Shown: positions 32,934 through 42,129 of the stretch, piece by piece
How positions within the stretch are numbered: the first letter of the stretch is position 1
Layout of the letters: every line of letters begins with the position of its first letter
Assembly (NCBI RefSeq): GCF_900142215.1
Contig: NZ_FRAC01000035.1
Location: 1-64,000, forward strand
From: Anaerocolumna jejuensis DSM 15929
GTDB taxonomy: Bacteria > Bacillota > Clostridia > Lachnospirales > Lachnospiraceae
DNA: 64,000 bases
Direction: 5' to 3'
Notes under the pieces: model-generated
The model's input: the letters and a program-made list of their open reading frames with translations, nothing else
Database searches by the model: none
What the model was told of the DNA's origin: nothing
Made by a program: the position numbers and the translations under genes

Positions 32934-34430
32934 TTACAGAAAATCCAGCAAGCTTGTCTTTACCGCTTTTCCTGCCGCGTTCAGAGATGCCGTATATAAG
33001 GTCTGGGCTGAATTTAGTCTGATATAGGTTTCCGCAATATCTGCATCCTCATTATTTGACATTAGCTCTTCAAAATCCACCTGTTGGTTGGATAGCCTGT
33101 CTTCTGTCAGGTTTAGTCTGACAGAGCGTGCTCCCAGTTCAGCCGTTGCTGTACTCATTTTATCCTGGGCACTTTTGCTTCCAATTATTCCCTTATTGAA
33201 CTTACTCTGCATGACATCCGTTTTAAGCTTCTGCTCTGTCTGAAGATTGGTCAGCCTTACGTTAAGCGCGTCAATTTGCGGCTGCGAAAGACTCTTGTCT
33301 TCCAGCTGCTTTTTAACCTCTGCAATGTTTTTTTCTGTGAGTTGTACGTCATTAACTGCTGCGATTATTTCATCAATATCTCTTCCGATATTATGATCAA
33401 ATGCATCCTTGCCCTGTGTATTTATTGTAAGCTTCTGATTAAAATTTATTTCATACTGTATCTGCTGATCGGCTTGTGTATAGGTTATCGGCTTCGCAGC
33501 ATCTGTTTTATCAACGCAGTTAAAATAATGTTCCGGCTGCAAATCACCTTCTATAAAATTGGATTTGCTGTAAGTTACTGTAATATGAGCGGCATTTTTC
33601 ATATTATCATACAAATTCACCAACGGCGGTACTGTTGTTGTTTCGTCGGATATAACCATCTCGCCGGTTTCTTTGATTAAATTAATAGTTCCAGGCGCCG
33701 GTTTATAAGCCGCTGCATCATTTACCGAAATAACATTTACGGTAGCAGGACTGCCTGGTAAATCCACCGGTACCGGTTTTGTATCATCCGTGAATTTAAT
33801 CTGTCCTACCATCCCATCTACATCCCCATATGCCAGCCGTAATCTATGGGTATTTAGAACCGAAGGAACTATTTCTCCCGGTAATGCAGACGGCAAAGCA
33901 GCATCCTTCGTATTGACCTTGGTCAGTGCTTCAATATCTTTACCGGTAAATTCCTGTGTTATTTCATAATTTTTTGTAACATTCTCTTCAAAACTCATGG
34001 TGCTGTTGGTTTTATAGCCCGTAAATATGTATCTTCCGGCATAATTGGAATTGCCTTCCTGGTACATCTGTTTTTTCATCTCATTCAACGTTTCCGCTAT
34101 ACTGTCTCTGTTTGAGGGATTATAGCTATCAGCGGCTCCCTGTACACAACTAGTATTTATCTTAGATAAGATTTCATTCATGTTCTTAAGAGCTTCTTCT
34201 GACATGTCCATCCATGATCTGGCATCGGGAATATTCTTTTCGTAGTACTGGTTCAATTCGGATAAATTGGTTCTTAACTTTAACGCTCTTACAGCTATGA
34301 TAGGATCCTGGGAAGGGCGCTGTATCTTTTTCCCCGTAGAATACTGTTCATCCAATGTATTGAGCAGATTTTTATTATTATTAATGTTTGACAGCATATT
34401 ATTGGTCATCATTTTATTGGTTATTCTCAT
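32934..34430 (-). CDS. flgL: Hook-filament junction protein FlgL
   Basis: The 498-residue protein forms the second junction ring between hook and filament. The flagellin-like N-terminus (MRITNKMMTNNMLSNINNNK, STGKKIQRPSQDPIIAVRAL) and C-terminus (LSNQQVDFEELMSNNEDADIAETYIRLN, YTASLNAAGKAVKTSLLDFL) are intact. The length is above the usual 300-400 because of an enlarged middle domain (about 150-380) with no clear family. AAAGGGG precedes the ATG. Confidence 0.94.
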   Translation of the reverse strand: MRITNKMMTNNMLSNINNNKNLLNTLDEQYSTGKKIQRPSQDPIIAVRALKLRTNLSELNQYYEKNIPDARSWMDMSEEALKNMNEILSKINTSCVQGAADSYNPSNRDSIAETLNEMKKQMYQEGNSNYAGRYIFTGYKTNSTMSFEENVTKNYEITQEFTGKDIEALTKVNTKDAALPSALPGEIVPSVLNTHRLRLAYGDVDGMVGQIKFTDDTKPVPVDLPGSPATVNVISVNDAAAYKPAPGTINLIKETGEMVISDETTTVPPLVNLYDNMKNAAHITVTYSKSNFIEGDLQPEHYFNCVDKTDAAKPITYTQADQQIQYEINFNQKLTINTQGKDAFDHNIGRDIDEIIAAVNDVQLTEKNIAEVKKQLEDKSLSQPQIDALNVRLTNLQTEQKLKTDVMQSKFNKGIIGSKSAQDKMSTATAELGARSVRLNLTEDRLSNQQVDFEELMSNNEDADIAETYIRLNSAQTLYTASLNAAGKAVKTSLLDFL

Positions 34431-34505
34431 CTGTATGCCCCTTTCCCGGATGCTTCCTCAAGTCTCCGGCTGGTATATATTCATGTCTCATTTCGCACCT
34501 AATAT

Positions 34506-36257
34506 TTATACTGCCGTACCGTTAATCAGCTTGTCATAAATTTCATTCATAACAGAAATAACCTTAGCTGATAAGTTCCACGCATTCTGATACAATTGCA
34601 GATTCATTGCTTCTTCATCCGCATCCACTCCGGATACCGACAATCTTTGATTGCTGATCATTTTAAGGATGTCACTTTGATTTTTATCATTATTTGCGGC
34701 TTTTTTAGTATCAACACCTACTTCAGCTATCAGTGTCTGGAAAAATGAAGCCGGCGTTCCCTGTTTGAACATGGAGGTCTTATTTTTTAATGCTATTAAT
34801 TCATCTACTATCGTCTTATCTTCTACGCCGTCGGTAATTATCTTTCCGGAGGCTGCTATCATAGACGGACTTTTAAAGATTTCCTGAGATACAGAGAAGT
34901 TAGCTGCCGTCATACTATAATACCCTGCCGTATCCAGGTCATAATCATCTCCGGAAGGCATAACACCCGTAAAGACATCCTTACCTTTGTTATTATTCAG
35001 GTCATATCCTTTCTTATGGACACTGTTGAAATTCTCAGAAAATGTCCTTACAAGCTCATTAAGCTGCCCCATATAATAGGGAATACCTTTGTAATCAATG
35101 CTTTTGCCAACGGCAGCCGAACTGCCTGCAACAGCATTTGTCTCATCCTCAAAATGAAAGGTGTATTCAAGCTTTCCGCCGACATCCTTTACTTCAACAC
35201 TTTTATATTTGCACAGCTGGTTATCTATTGTAATATAACCCTCTGAAGGAATGTTCAGTTTTTCAACGGCATCAATACTGGTATTACTTAGCGTAACAGT
35301 CTTTTTATCCGCGCTGACTGACTTTACCGAGCCGCTTAATATCTCCTGGTTATTTCCGTCCCTAACCTGTAAAAGAGAGTTTAAATATCCTTTTGAGGCA
35401 CTGTTCTGGAATGCAAAATCATTCCCATTGTCCCATTGTATATCATAAAGACCGTCCGCATCATTTTGATTCACCTTTGCATCCCGGGGAACCACCTTAA
35501 GGGTGTTATAATCTCCCCCCTCAACAAGAGTCTGCCCTTCAATTTTTATAGTATAGCTGGTAACACCTACATTCTGCCCCACTACATTTTCGCTGACAGA
35601 TACATTCACAATGCCGGACAGCTCATCTACCAACAGATTTCTCTGGTCTCTCAAATCATTGGCAGAACCGCCGCTTGATTCCAAAGCATTTATTTGCTTT
35701 GTTACCTGGGCAATCTGCTGTCCCAGGGAATTAATCCTGTCAACCTGGTTTTTTACTTCAAAGTTGCATTCCTGTTGTATGCTTGAAAGGCTGGTAGCCA
35801 TGCCGTTAAAATACTCTGTCAGATTCTTTGCAAAACTTACAATCTGAGTCCTTGTTGTGTTGCTGGAGGGGTTCTTTGATAATTCCTGAAGCTTGTCAAA
35901 GAACGCATTATAAGCGGTAGTAAAACCCTCCTTTGACACATCATTCAAATAGCTCTCTATTTCTGTCATGTAATATGTTTTTGCCTGATATTCACCGCTT
36001 ACCGTATTGTTATTACGGTATTTCAAATCATAATAGACATCCCTTGCCTGTGATATTCCGGTAGCAGTTACCCCTGTTCCCACCATACCATAAGAACCAT
36101 TCACCCTGATTGCATCAGAAGCCTGTTGATTTAAGATCTGTCTTGTATAGCCTTTCGTTTCAATATTGGATATATTATGGGCTGTTGTAGTGATTCCAGC
36201 CTGATATGTATATAATCCTGATGTTCCGATAGATAATCCAAAAAATGTTGACGGCAT
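34506..36257 (-). CDS. flgK: Hook-associated protein FlgK, copy 1
   Basis: The 583-residue protein forms the first hook-filament junction. The N-terminal signature is STFFGLSIGTSGLYTYQAGITTTAHNISNIETKGYTRQ (residues about 3-40). The coiled segment INSLGQQIAQVTKQI lies near 178, and the C-terminal VDADEEAMNLQLYQNAWNLSAKVISVMNEIYDKL closes the D0 helix. It follows a second flgK (36274-38022), from which it is clearly diverged. Both copies are full length with good ribosome binding sites (AGGTGGAAGG here). Confidence 0.95.
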   Translation of the reverse strand: MPSTFFGLSIGTSGLYTYQAGITTTAHNISNIETKGYTRQILNQQASDAIRVNGSYGMVGTGVTATGISQARDVYYDLKYRNNNTVSGEYQAKTYYMTEIESYLNDVSKEGFTTAYNAFFDKLQELSKNPSSNTTRTQIVSFAKNLTEYFNGMATSLSSIQQECNFEVKNQVDRINSLGQQIAQVTKQINALESSGGSANDLRDQRNLLVDELSGIVNVSVSENVVGQNVGVTSYTIKIEGQTLVEGGDYNTLKVVPRDAKVNQNDADGLYDIQWDNGNDFAFQNSASKGYLNSLLQVRDGNNQEILSGSVKSVSADKKTVTLSNTSIDAVEKLNIPSEGYITIDNQLCKYKSVEVKDVGGKLEYTFHFEDETNAVAGSSAAVGKSIDYKGIPYYMGQLNELVRTFSENFNSVHKKGYDLNNNKGKDVFTGVMPSGDDYDLDTAGYYSMTAANFSVSQEIFKSPSMIAASGKIITDGVEDKTIVDELIALKNKTSMFKQGTPASFFQTLIAEVGVDTKKAANNDKNQSDILKMISNQRLSVSGVDADEEAMNLQLYQNAWNLSAKVISVMNEIYDKLINGTAV

Positions 36258-36273
36258 CCTTCCACCTCGTTTC

Positions 36274-38022
36274 TTATAGTTTGGTTACGATATGTTCCAT
36301 CATCTGGTCAATTACAGTAATAAACCGCGAGGAAGCATTGTAAGCATGTTGATATTTTATCAGATTGGTAAGCTCTTCATCAGAGGATACCCCCATAATT
36401 CCCTGTCTTTTATCATCTATATATTTGACCATAGATGCCTGGTTCTGGCTGGTTGAATCCAGTTCTTTTCCTCTGGTCGCCAGCTCCCCCGTGAAATTTG
36501 TATAATAGTCTTTAAATTTAGAAACCGCAAGACTGTTTGGTGACAAGGCTAAAAAAGGCTGCTGCCACAGATCCAGTAATTTTTCTGCTGCCTTTTGATC
36601 AAAGCCCCCTGTTCCCGCTCCTGCATTCAAAGGAAGCTTGGAATAATTTTTGGATATTAAGGGATTGATTTCAATTTCTCCTACTGTAAATAAGGAGTAT
36701 ACATTATTCGGGTCTTCCTCTACGTATATTTTAGTTCCTGCAGGCAATAGGCTTTCAATAGGGTCAGAAGCATCCGGATCCCTGTATCTGGAAACAGATT
36801 TCCTGTTGAACAATGCCTCGCCCTGGGTATAATCCGGTATATCCATACCATAAGGAGCATTTTCCTTATCAAGGACCTTAAAAGTCTTTCCTCCCACCGT
36901 TACTTCTTTGTTGGGGCAAAATATATCATTAACCGATGTAACAATTCCATGAATCAGCTGGTCGAACTGTGCCTGTACTGTCATAACGACCGAAACATTA
37001 ATATTTTTGTTATAATCGTCTACTTTATTTGTATAGTCAGCCATGGCAGCATCGTACTGGGCATCTGTCATAGTTGCCGTACGGACCGGTTTTACCGGTA
37101 TATCCGTATAATTCGCCTTATCCGAGCCTCTTGATACCAGCAATCCCTTTAAGGATCCAATATCCGTATTATTCTCTGTTGAAATCGGCAGATCCAGACG
37201 GAATACATCCTGGTTAAAAGAAGACCATACAGGTTTTAGCAGGTCAGAAGAATCACTGACCTTCGCAACCTCCATCTTAAAGGTTTCATTTTCCGTTACC
37301 AGCGGCATACCTTCTGCCAATACTGTTACAACTCCATTTGAGTTTTCTTTGTAGGAAATGTTCAGAATGCCGCCAAGTTCATCCAGGAGATTGTTTCTTG
37401 CATCCCTTAAATCATTGGCATGCTCCAGTCCATTGCTTTCATAAGCGCTTATCTTCTGGTTAAGATCATGAATCTGACTTGCAATATTATTTACCTCACC
37501 TACTTTAGCCGTAATCCGCTTGTTTAAATTTACTTGATATTCCTGCAGCTGGTTGGATATTTTTTCTGCTCTTTCCAGAAAGCTGCTTGCATCTTGCAGA
37601 AAATTAGCACGAACCTCAATGGCTCCCGGCTGTTTTGAAAGTTCCTGCATGGAAGTCCAGAAATCGTTCAGGGATTTCTGGAATGCTACACCTTCCATTT
37701 CACCAAACATACTCTCCACTTCCGTTACTGTCTCATACTGAGTCTGGTAGAATCCCTGCCTTCCGACTTCTGTGCGGTAAGATTTATCAAAAAACATATT
37801 ACGAACCTGTCTTACAGTTTCGATATCTACGCCAAGACCCTTCTGTAAGGTCGATATGTGATCCACGCCCCACTTCTGGTAACCAAAGTCAGCCATTACT
37901 ACCTGTTGCCTGGTATAGCCCTTTGTATTGATATTAGTCAGATTATGGGCTGTTGTATTAAGTGCATTCTGACTTGCTGTAAGTCCAGAAACTCCTACAT
38001 ATAAACTGCTCGATAAGCTCAT
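36274..38022 (-). CDS. flgK: Hook-associated protein FlgK, copy 2
   Basis: The 582-residue protein is a second complete FlgK. Its N-terminus (LYVGVSGLTASQNALNTTAHNLTNINTKGYTRQQV) and C-terminus (ISSDEELTNLIKYQHAYNASSRFITVIDQMMEHI-like) are closer to the textbook FlgK than those of copy 1. The ATG at 38022 is six bases behind AGGTG. A GTG at 38031 overlaps that site. It is followed after 16 bases by the other flgK. Two FlgK paralogues in tandem are seen in some Lachnospiraceae. Whether they form one mixed ring or two is unknown. Confidence 0.95.
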   Translation of the reverse strand: MSLSSSLYVGVSGLTASQNALNTTAHNLTNINTKGYTRQQVVMADFGYQKWGVDHISTLQKGLGVDIETVRQVRNMFFDKSYRTEVGRQGFYQTQYETVTEVESMFGEMEGVAFQKSLNDFWTSMQELSKQPGAIEVRANFLQDASSFLERAEKISNQLQEYQVNLNKRITAKVGEVNNIASQIHDLNQKISAYESNGLEHANDLRDARNNLLDELGGILNISYKENSNGVVTVLAEGMPLVTENETFKMEVAKVSDSSDLLKPVWSSFNQDVFRLDLPISTENNTDIGSLKGLLVSRGSDKANYTDIPVKPVRTATMTDAQYDAAMADYTNKVDDYNKNINVSVVMTVQAQFDQLIHGIVTSVNDIFCPNKEVTVGGKTFKVLDKENAPYGMDIPDYTQGEALFNRKSVSRYRDPDASDPIESLLPAGTKIYVEEDPNNVYSLFTVGEIEINPLISKNYSKLPLNAGAGTGGFDQKAAEKLLDLWQQPFLALSPNSLAVSKFKDYYTNFTGELATRGKELDSTSQNQASMVKYIDDKRQGIMGVSSDEELTNLIKYQHAYNASSRFITVIDQMMEHIVTKL

Positions 38023-38105
38023 ATTATTCACCTGCTTTTGTATTATTGTGCAGTGTCAAGCTGCTGCACTGGTATTTTAAATGCTCTGGTTGGGAAATTA
38101 CTGTT

Positions 38106-38621
38106 TTACTGCTTTGCGTCGAACATCCCTGTCTGCTCAGCGAGCATTTCCACCTGGGCTGCTCCTTTGTTGTAGCTGTTGTTTCCCGGTAACATCCTTG
38201 CACTTTGTATAAAATTCATATTGAATTCTATCAGCTCCAGGGATTGTTGTATCAAAGATTTATTATGATTATTGATATCTGTCAGATTCTGAATGGTTCT
38301 TTTTAGAGTGTCATGTATTTCTATCAGTTTGTCTTTTTCAGCAGGCTGTTTTTCCATCATCTGTATAACAGCCCTGATATTAATGGTCTTTGGGTCTCTG
38401 CTCACTACTACGCCTATATTTTTTATGACCTCTTCTCTTTTTTTCTCCAATAGATTAATCTGGTCTGCTAAGGTCTGCTCTTTGTCGACTATTTCCTGAA
38501 GAGCTTTCAGGTCATTCTTCACAATTATCTGTGTTTTTTCTCTGGCCACAGGAAGAAGCTCTTTGTAAATCTCGCTTTCCCGGCCTAATGTTGTGATTAA
38601 TTCTTCGATTAAACTAGCCAC
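38106..38621 (-). CDS. flgN: Flagellar chaperone FlgN
   Basis: The 171-residue helical protein matches FlgN in length and pattern (MASLIEELITTLGRESEIY, KTQIIVKNDLKALQEIVDKEQTLADQINLLEKKREEV). It also has the C-terminal NHNKSLIQQSLELIEFNMNFI. FlgN chaperones FlgK and FlgL, whose genes follow. The start codon is GTG with AGAGG upstream. Confidence 0.9.
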   Translation of the reverse strand: MASLIEELITTLGRESEIYKELLPVAREKTQIIVKNDLKALQEIVDKEQTLADQINLLEKKREEVIKNIGVVVSRDPKTINIRAVIQMMEKQPAEKDKLIEIHDTLKRTIQNLTDINNHNKSLIQQSLELIEFNMNFIQSARMLPGNNSYNKGAAQVEMLAEQTGMFDAKQ

Positions 38622-38651
38622 AGCCTAACCTCTTTCTAAATCTGCATTTGG

Positions 38652-38930
38652 TCATATGGTTTTTTCAAAATATTTGTCAACTATATGGGAAGCTACCTCT
38701 TCCATATTAATGTTATAAGTTCCTGATTGCATCTGAGCCTTGATTGCATTAATTTTATCCTCACGGACATCCGGTGTCTGGCTGAGTACCTGCTTGGCTG
38801 TCTGGTAGTCCTTTGCCGTGCTTGATATCTCTAATTTGTCTTTTCCCGACGCGCTGACACTTTTGGTAAGCTTTTGTATATTATTTGCCTGATAAACCTG
38901 TGAAATTTTATTGTATGCATCGATTCGCAT
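38652..38930 (-). CDS. flgM: Anti-sigma-28 factor FlgM
   Basis: The 92-residue protein binds and silences SigD until the hook is complete and FlgM is exported. It has a disordered N-terminus (RIDAYNKISQVYQANN) and the C-terminal sigma-binding helices (TAKDYQTAKQVLSQTPDVREDKINAIKAQMQSGTYNINMEEVASHIVDKYF). The ATG at 38930 is preferred because the in-frame GTG codons at 38939-38942 are part of the GGTGGTG ribosome binding site. It heads the flagellar late operon. Confidence 0.95.
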   Translation of the reverse strand: MRIDAYNKISQVYQANNIQKLTKSVSASGKDKLEISSTAKDYQTAKQVLSQTPDVREDKINAIKAQMQSGTYNINMEEVASHIVDKYFEKTI

Positions 38931-38971
38931 TCTTTTCACCACCTAACTAATTTCTATTTGCTATGTAATAT

Positions 38972-38998
38972 TTATCGGTCACTGGTCCTATTATGTTA
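38972..38998 (-). promoter_or_regulatory. SigD-like promoter of the flgM operon
   Basis: On the minus strand TAAC (38995-38998), 15 bases, then ACCGATAA (38972-38979). One mismatch in the -35 and two in the -10 of the TAAA-N15-GCCGATAT consensus. It lies about 42 bases before the flgM start. Confidence 0.6.
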
Positions 38999-39219
38999 AG
39001 AGTAGAATCAATATTTTTATCATTTTTCCATAAATTGTAATATCTTTTTCTTTATAATGGCTGAAAACTCTGTTAACATGAGCTTCATACTGTTACATAT
39101 CCTTAATATCATCCTTACATTTTCAAAGAAATCCTTCTCACTTTGCATTCTATTTTGGATACTGCTGATTTAGCTTTGAATTCAACAGGCTGTATATTGG
39201 TTTTTTTCATACTACTAAA

Positions 39220-39315
39220 AGAGGTAAACTGTCCCTTATGAGCCAAAAACGGAAAAAGGAGCTGTGTTTGGCATGCTCTTTTTAACGCTTATGGCAAGGA
39301 GTACAGTTTACCTCT
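39220..39315. repeat. 96-bp long imperfect hairpin, MITE-like or terminator
   Basis: AGAGGTAAACTGT at 39220-39232 is matched perfectly by its reverse complement at 39303-39315. Inside, CCTTATGAGC pairs loosely with GCTTATGGCAAGG, and AAAAAGGAGC pairs with GCTCTTTTT, so the whole element folds back on itself. It lies 60 bases past the lysA stop. On the minus strand TTTTAG follows the stem, so it can terminate lysA. The length and perfect outer arms are more than a terminator needs. Confidence 0.75.
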
Positions 39316-39375
39316 CTTAATACTATTTCCGGAACATACATTAATCAAAGCTGAGATTAATTTATGACAACCGAA

Positions 39376-40641
39376 TCAATATTTCATATCCTTCAGCACA
39401 TCACAAAAATCGAAGGTGCTAAAATAATCCTTGGGAGTTTCTTTTCTTCGTATAAGCTTTACCGAGCCGTCCTCCTGCAGCAAAAGCTCTGCGGATTTCA
39501 GTTTACCGTTATAATTGTATCCCATGGCATATCCATGGGCTCCGGTATCATGGATTACGAGAATATCTCCCTTCTCAATCCCCGGCAGCTTACGGTCTAT
39601 GGCAAATTTATCGTTATTTTCACAAAGGGAGCCTGTTATGTCATATATATGGTCACAGGGCTCATTCTCCTTCCCCATTACCGTTATATGATGATAGGCC
39701 CCATACATGGCAGGCCTCATAAGGTCAACTGCGCAGGCATCCAAACCAATATATTCCTTATATATATGTTTCTCATGGATGGCTGTAGTTACCAGGTGTC
39801 CATAAGGAGCCAGCATAAAGCGTCCCAGTTCCGTATAAATTTCCACATCACCCATGCCGGCCGGAACCATCACTTCTTCAAAGGCTTTCCTTACCCCTTC
39901 ACCGATAGCCAGTATATCATTAGGCTCCTGGTCCGGCTTGTAAGGAACACCTACGCCGCCGGATAAATTAATGAATTTGATATGGGCACCTGTCTTTTCC
40001 TTTAATTCTACTGCAAGTTCAAAGAGTATCTTTGCAAGTACAGGATAATATTCATTTGATACCGTATTGCTTGCAAGGAAGGAATGTATACCGAATTCTT
40101 CAGCTCCTAAAGCCTTCAGCTTCTTAAAGCCTTCAATTATCTGCTCCTTGGTAAACCCGTACTTAGCATCTCCCGGGTTGTCCATAATGCCATTGCTGAT
40201 GGTAAATACTCCTCCCGGGTTATAACGGCAGCAAATCGTTTTCGGAATACCTGTCAATTCCTTTAACATATCTATATGGGTAAAATCATCCAGATTAATA
40301 ATCGCATTCAGCTCTCTGGCCTTGACAAATTCTTCTGGAGGCGTAGTATTTGAAGAAAACATGATTTCACTTTCCTCAAAGCCAAGAGCCTCCGCCATCA
40401 TCAATTCCGTCAGGGAGGAGCAATCTGTTCCGCAGCCCTCCTCTTTTAGTATCTGAAGTATAAATGGATTAGGAGTGGCCTTCACTGCAAAATATTCTTT
40501 AAATCCTTTATTCCAGGAAAAAGCCTGCTTTAACTTTCTTGCATTTTCTCTGATTCCTTCTTCATCGTACAGATGAAATGGAGTTGGATATTCTTCTATT
40601 ATCTTATCAAGCTGTTCCTTTATTACAAAAGGTTTTTTCAT
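39376..40641 (-). CDS. lysA: Diaminopimelate decarboxylase family enzyme
   Basis: The 421-residue fold-III PLP enzyme has the PLP lysine in FAVKATPNP (about residues 51-59). Other family blocks are LSGGVGVPYKPDQEP, ELGRFMLAPYG, the active-site CENNDKFA, and GAHGYAMGYNYNG at the C-terminus. The family decarboxylates meso-diaminopimelate to lysine. Related enzymes act on arginine or carboxynorspermidine, so the substrate is likely but not proven. The start at 40641 has AAGGAAG eight bases upstream. The open frame extends 15 codons further without a site. Confidence 0.85.
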   Translation of the reverse strand: MKKPFVIKEQLDKIIEEYPTPFHLYDEEGIRENARKLKQAFSWNKGFKEYFAVKATPNPFILQILKEEGCGTDCSSLTELMMAEALGFEESEIMFSSNTTPPEEFVKARELNAIINLDDFTHIDMLKELTGIPKTICCRYNPGGVFTISNGIMDNPGDAKYGFTKEQIIEGFKKLKALGAEEFGIHSFLASNTVSNEYYPVLAKILFELAVELKEKTGAHIKFINLSGGVGVPYKPDQEPNDILAIGEGVRKAFEEVMVPAGMGDVEIYTELGRFMLAPYGHLVTTAIHEKHIYKEYIGLDACAVDLMRPAMYGAYHHITVMGKENEPCDHIYDITGSLCENNDKFAIDRKLPGIEKGDILVIHDTGAHGYAMGYNYNGKLKSAELLLQEDGSVKLIRRKETPKDYFSTFDFCDVLKDMKY

Positions 40642-40804
40642 TTCTACCGCTTCCTTTCTGTCTTTATCTGATTCCTTATGCTGCAATGAAATTTCTCCAT
40701 TCAGTTAATTTGCGAATTAGAGTCTGAAAATATATTATTTCTTTTAAGGAACACTATATTATATCAAGCACCTCTTGTCAATATGATTACTTGGTTAATT
40801 TTTA

Positions 40805-41494
40805 TCAAAAATCTAAGATTTCTGCAATATTACCTCCCATTACAGCTTCCTGGTAATCTTTTATTGTTTTAATAGGAGAATTTACAACAATTCCGATATG
40901 CCGGTCCTTTTTGTGATGGGCATCAGAACCTCCTGTTACAGGCTTACTCCAGATTCTGGCATATTCCTGCGCCAGCTTGTTATAAACAGGCTCCTTGTTT
41001 CCGCCATTTACTGCCTCTACCGCATCTTCATATTCAGGGGTAGGTTCTATGTCATCTAACAGCAGGCACTTACGAAAGGGGTGGGCATGTACAATGAAGC
41101 CTCCGTCTTTTTTTATTTTCCTGTAATGCTCGGAAAGACTCATTCCAAGTATATCCCTGTTATGAAGAAGCCACTCCTTATTAAGCCCATATATGAGAAA
41201 ATCCATTCCCTGTATTGTCTCTTCCCATCCAAAGAAAACAGACAATCCGATCTTTTTGCCTTCCCTGTATGCTTCTTCGTAGCCCTTCATGAATCCTGCC
41301 ACCCACTGTTCCCAGGGCAAGCTTCGGGAAACAGCCGTATTTCCATTGTAAAAATGATCTGTAATGATAATTCCCTCATACCCTAATTTCTTATATAATC
41401 TTGCCTGTTCACTGCCTCTTATATTGGCACAGGCACTTCCTTCTTTTGTGTGAACATGTGTATCATACTTATAGCTTTTCATATTAGTAATCAT
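40805..41494 (-). CDS. PHP-domain metal-dependent phosphoesterase
   Basis: The 229-residue protein has the four PHP motifs: YDTHVHTKEGS (residues 9-19), ITDHFYN (about 43-49), VHAHPFRK (about 135-142) and GGSDAHH (about 190-196). These His and Asp residues bind a metal cluster that hydrolyses phosphoesters. The small single-domain form is common in Firmicutes, and its substrate cannot be read from sequence. The start is uncertain: ATG at 41494 has GGAAAGG only a few bases upstream, while ATG at 41482 is farther than usual. The leader contains a divergent two-hairpin repeat. Confidence 0.85.
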   Translation of the reverse strand: MITNMKSYKYDTHVHTKEGSACANIRGSEQARLYKKLGYEGIIITDHFYNGNTAVSRSLPWEQWVAGFMKGYEEAYREGKKIGLSVFFGWEETIQGMDFLIYGLNKEWLLHNRDILGMSLSEHYRKIKKDGGFIVHAHPFRKCLLLDDIEPTPEYEDAVEAVNGGNKEPVYNKLAQEYARIWSKPVTGGSDAHHKKDRHIGIVVNSPIKTIKDYQEAVMGGNIAEILDF

Positions 41495-41499
41495 GCCCT

Positions 41500-41690
41500 T
41501 TCCGGTATCTGCAAGCTTTGTGAAGCAGACACAAAGCTGCGTGTAAAAATCTTCAAACTAATCTCAATGCATATCACAAGCCTGCTTGTGATATTGCTTA
41601 AATAGAAAGATTAAAAATGCAATGCATTTTTCAATCCAGCTCCTATAGCATGCTGCATCCGTTATGTCATTGCCATTTATTAGTTTTTTT
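41500..41690 (-). repeat. Divergent two-hairpin repeat in the leader of the PHP gene
   Basis: Read on the minus strand it has the same order as the 78-bp repeat: GGAGC, hairpin 1 (AAAAATGCA with TGCATTTTT), a CTATTTAAGCA linker (compare TTATTTATGGCA), then hairpin 2 (ATATCACAAGC with GCTTGTGATAT, 41571-41594), then TGCA. An earlier degraded unit (AATAAATGGCA and a GGAGC) precedes it. Stem sequences differ from the other copies but pairing is kept. Orientation is that of the PHP gene downstream. Confidence 0.6.
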
Positions 41691-41896
41691 TAAAAGTAAA
41701 ATTCATAAAATAATCAGCTTTACTATAGCATACCTGAATGTCTCTTACAATATGTAGTCCTCTTTGATCACGGAAATCAATTTTACTCATAAATATACAA
41801 TAATATCTTTTCAAATTCAAGGCAAACGCATGAAGGAATTTTATGGAAGCGTATGATGTCCAAGGGTTTATTGCCACTCCCCAGATGATTTTGGCT
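41691..41896. other. Unresolved stretch with short minus-strand frames
   Basis: Two overlapping minus-strand frames of 65 and 74 residues cross this region. Neither has a ribosome binding site or a recognisable domain. They could be decayed coding DNA next to the palindromic element. I do not call them genes. Confidence 0.4.
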
Positions 41897-42102
41897 TACC
41901 TTTCGTAATTTTCTATTGAGGAGTTCCCTAATGACACTGAAAGGGCAGCAGCTATTCCTAGGTAAAATTATACCACTGTCTGAGCTCACAGCTCCACACC
42001 GAAACAACCTTCCAGCGAGTTTGGTATAATTTCACCTGCCAGGAACAGCTGCCGGCATTTTAGTTGAATTCGGAACCCCGAACGAGAAAATTACGAAAGG
42101 TA
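41897..42102. mobile_element. 206-bp palindromic MITE-like element
   Basis: TACCTTTCGTAATTTTCT at 41897-41914 is repeated as an exact reverse complement at 42085-42102. Further in, GGCAGCAGCTATTCCT pairs with AGGAACAGCTGCC, and GGTAAAATTATACCA (41961-41975) with TGGTATAATTTCACC (42022-42036), leaving a loop of about 45 bases. Terminal inverted repeats, small size and no coding capacity fit a miniature inverted-repeat element. The outermost T/A bases may be part of a TA target. Confidence 0.7.
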
Positions 42103-42129
42103 TTTGCTCTATTTACTTTTTCTGATAAT

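Noticed and set aside
39364..39966. Plus-strand 200-residue frame opposite lysA
   Set aside because: Shadow of the lysA coding frame. No ribosome binding site and no domain.
41680..42007. Two short minus-strand frames next to the palindromic element
   Set aside because: No ribosome binding site or family. One runs into the inverted-repeat arm.
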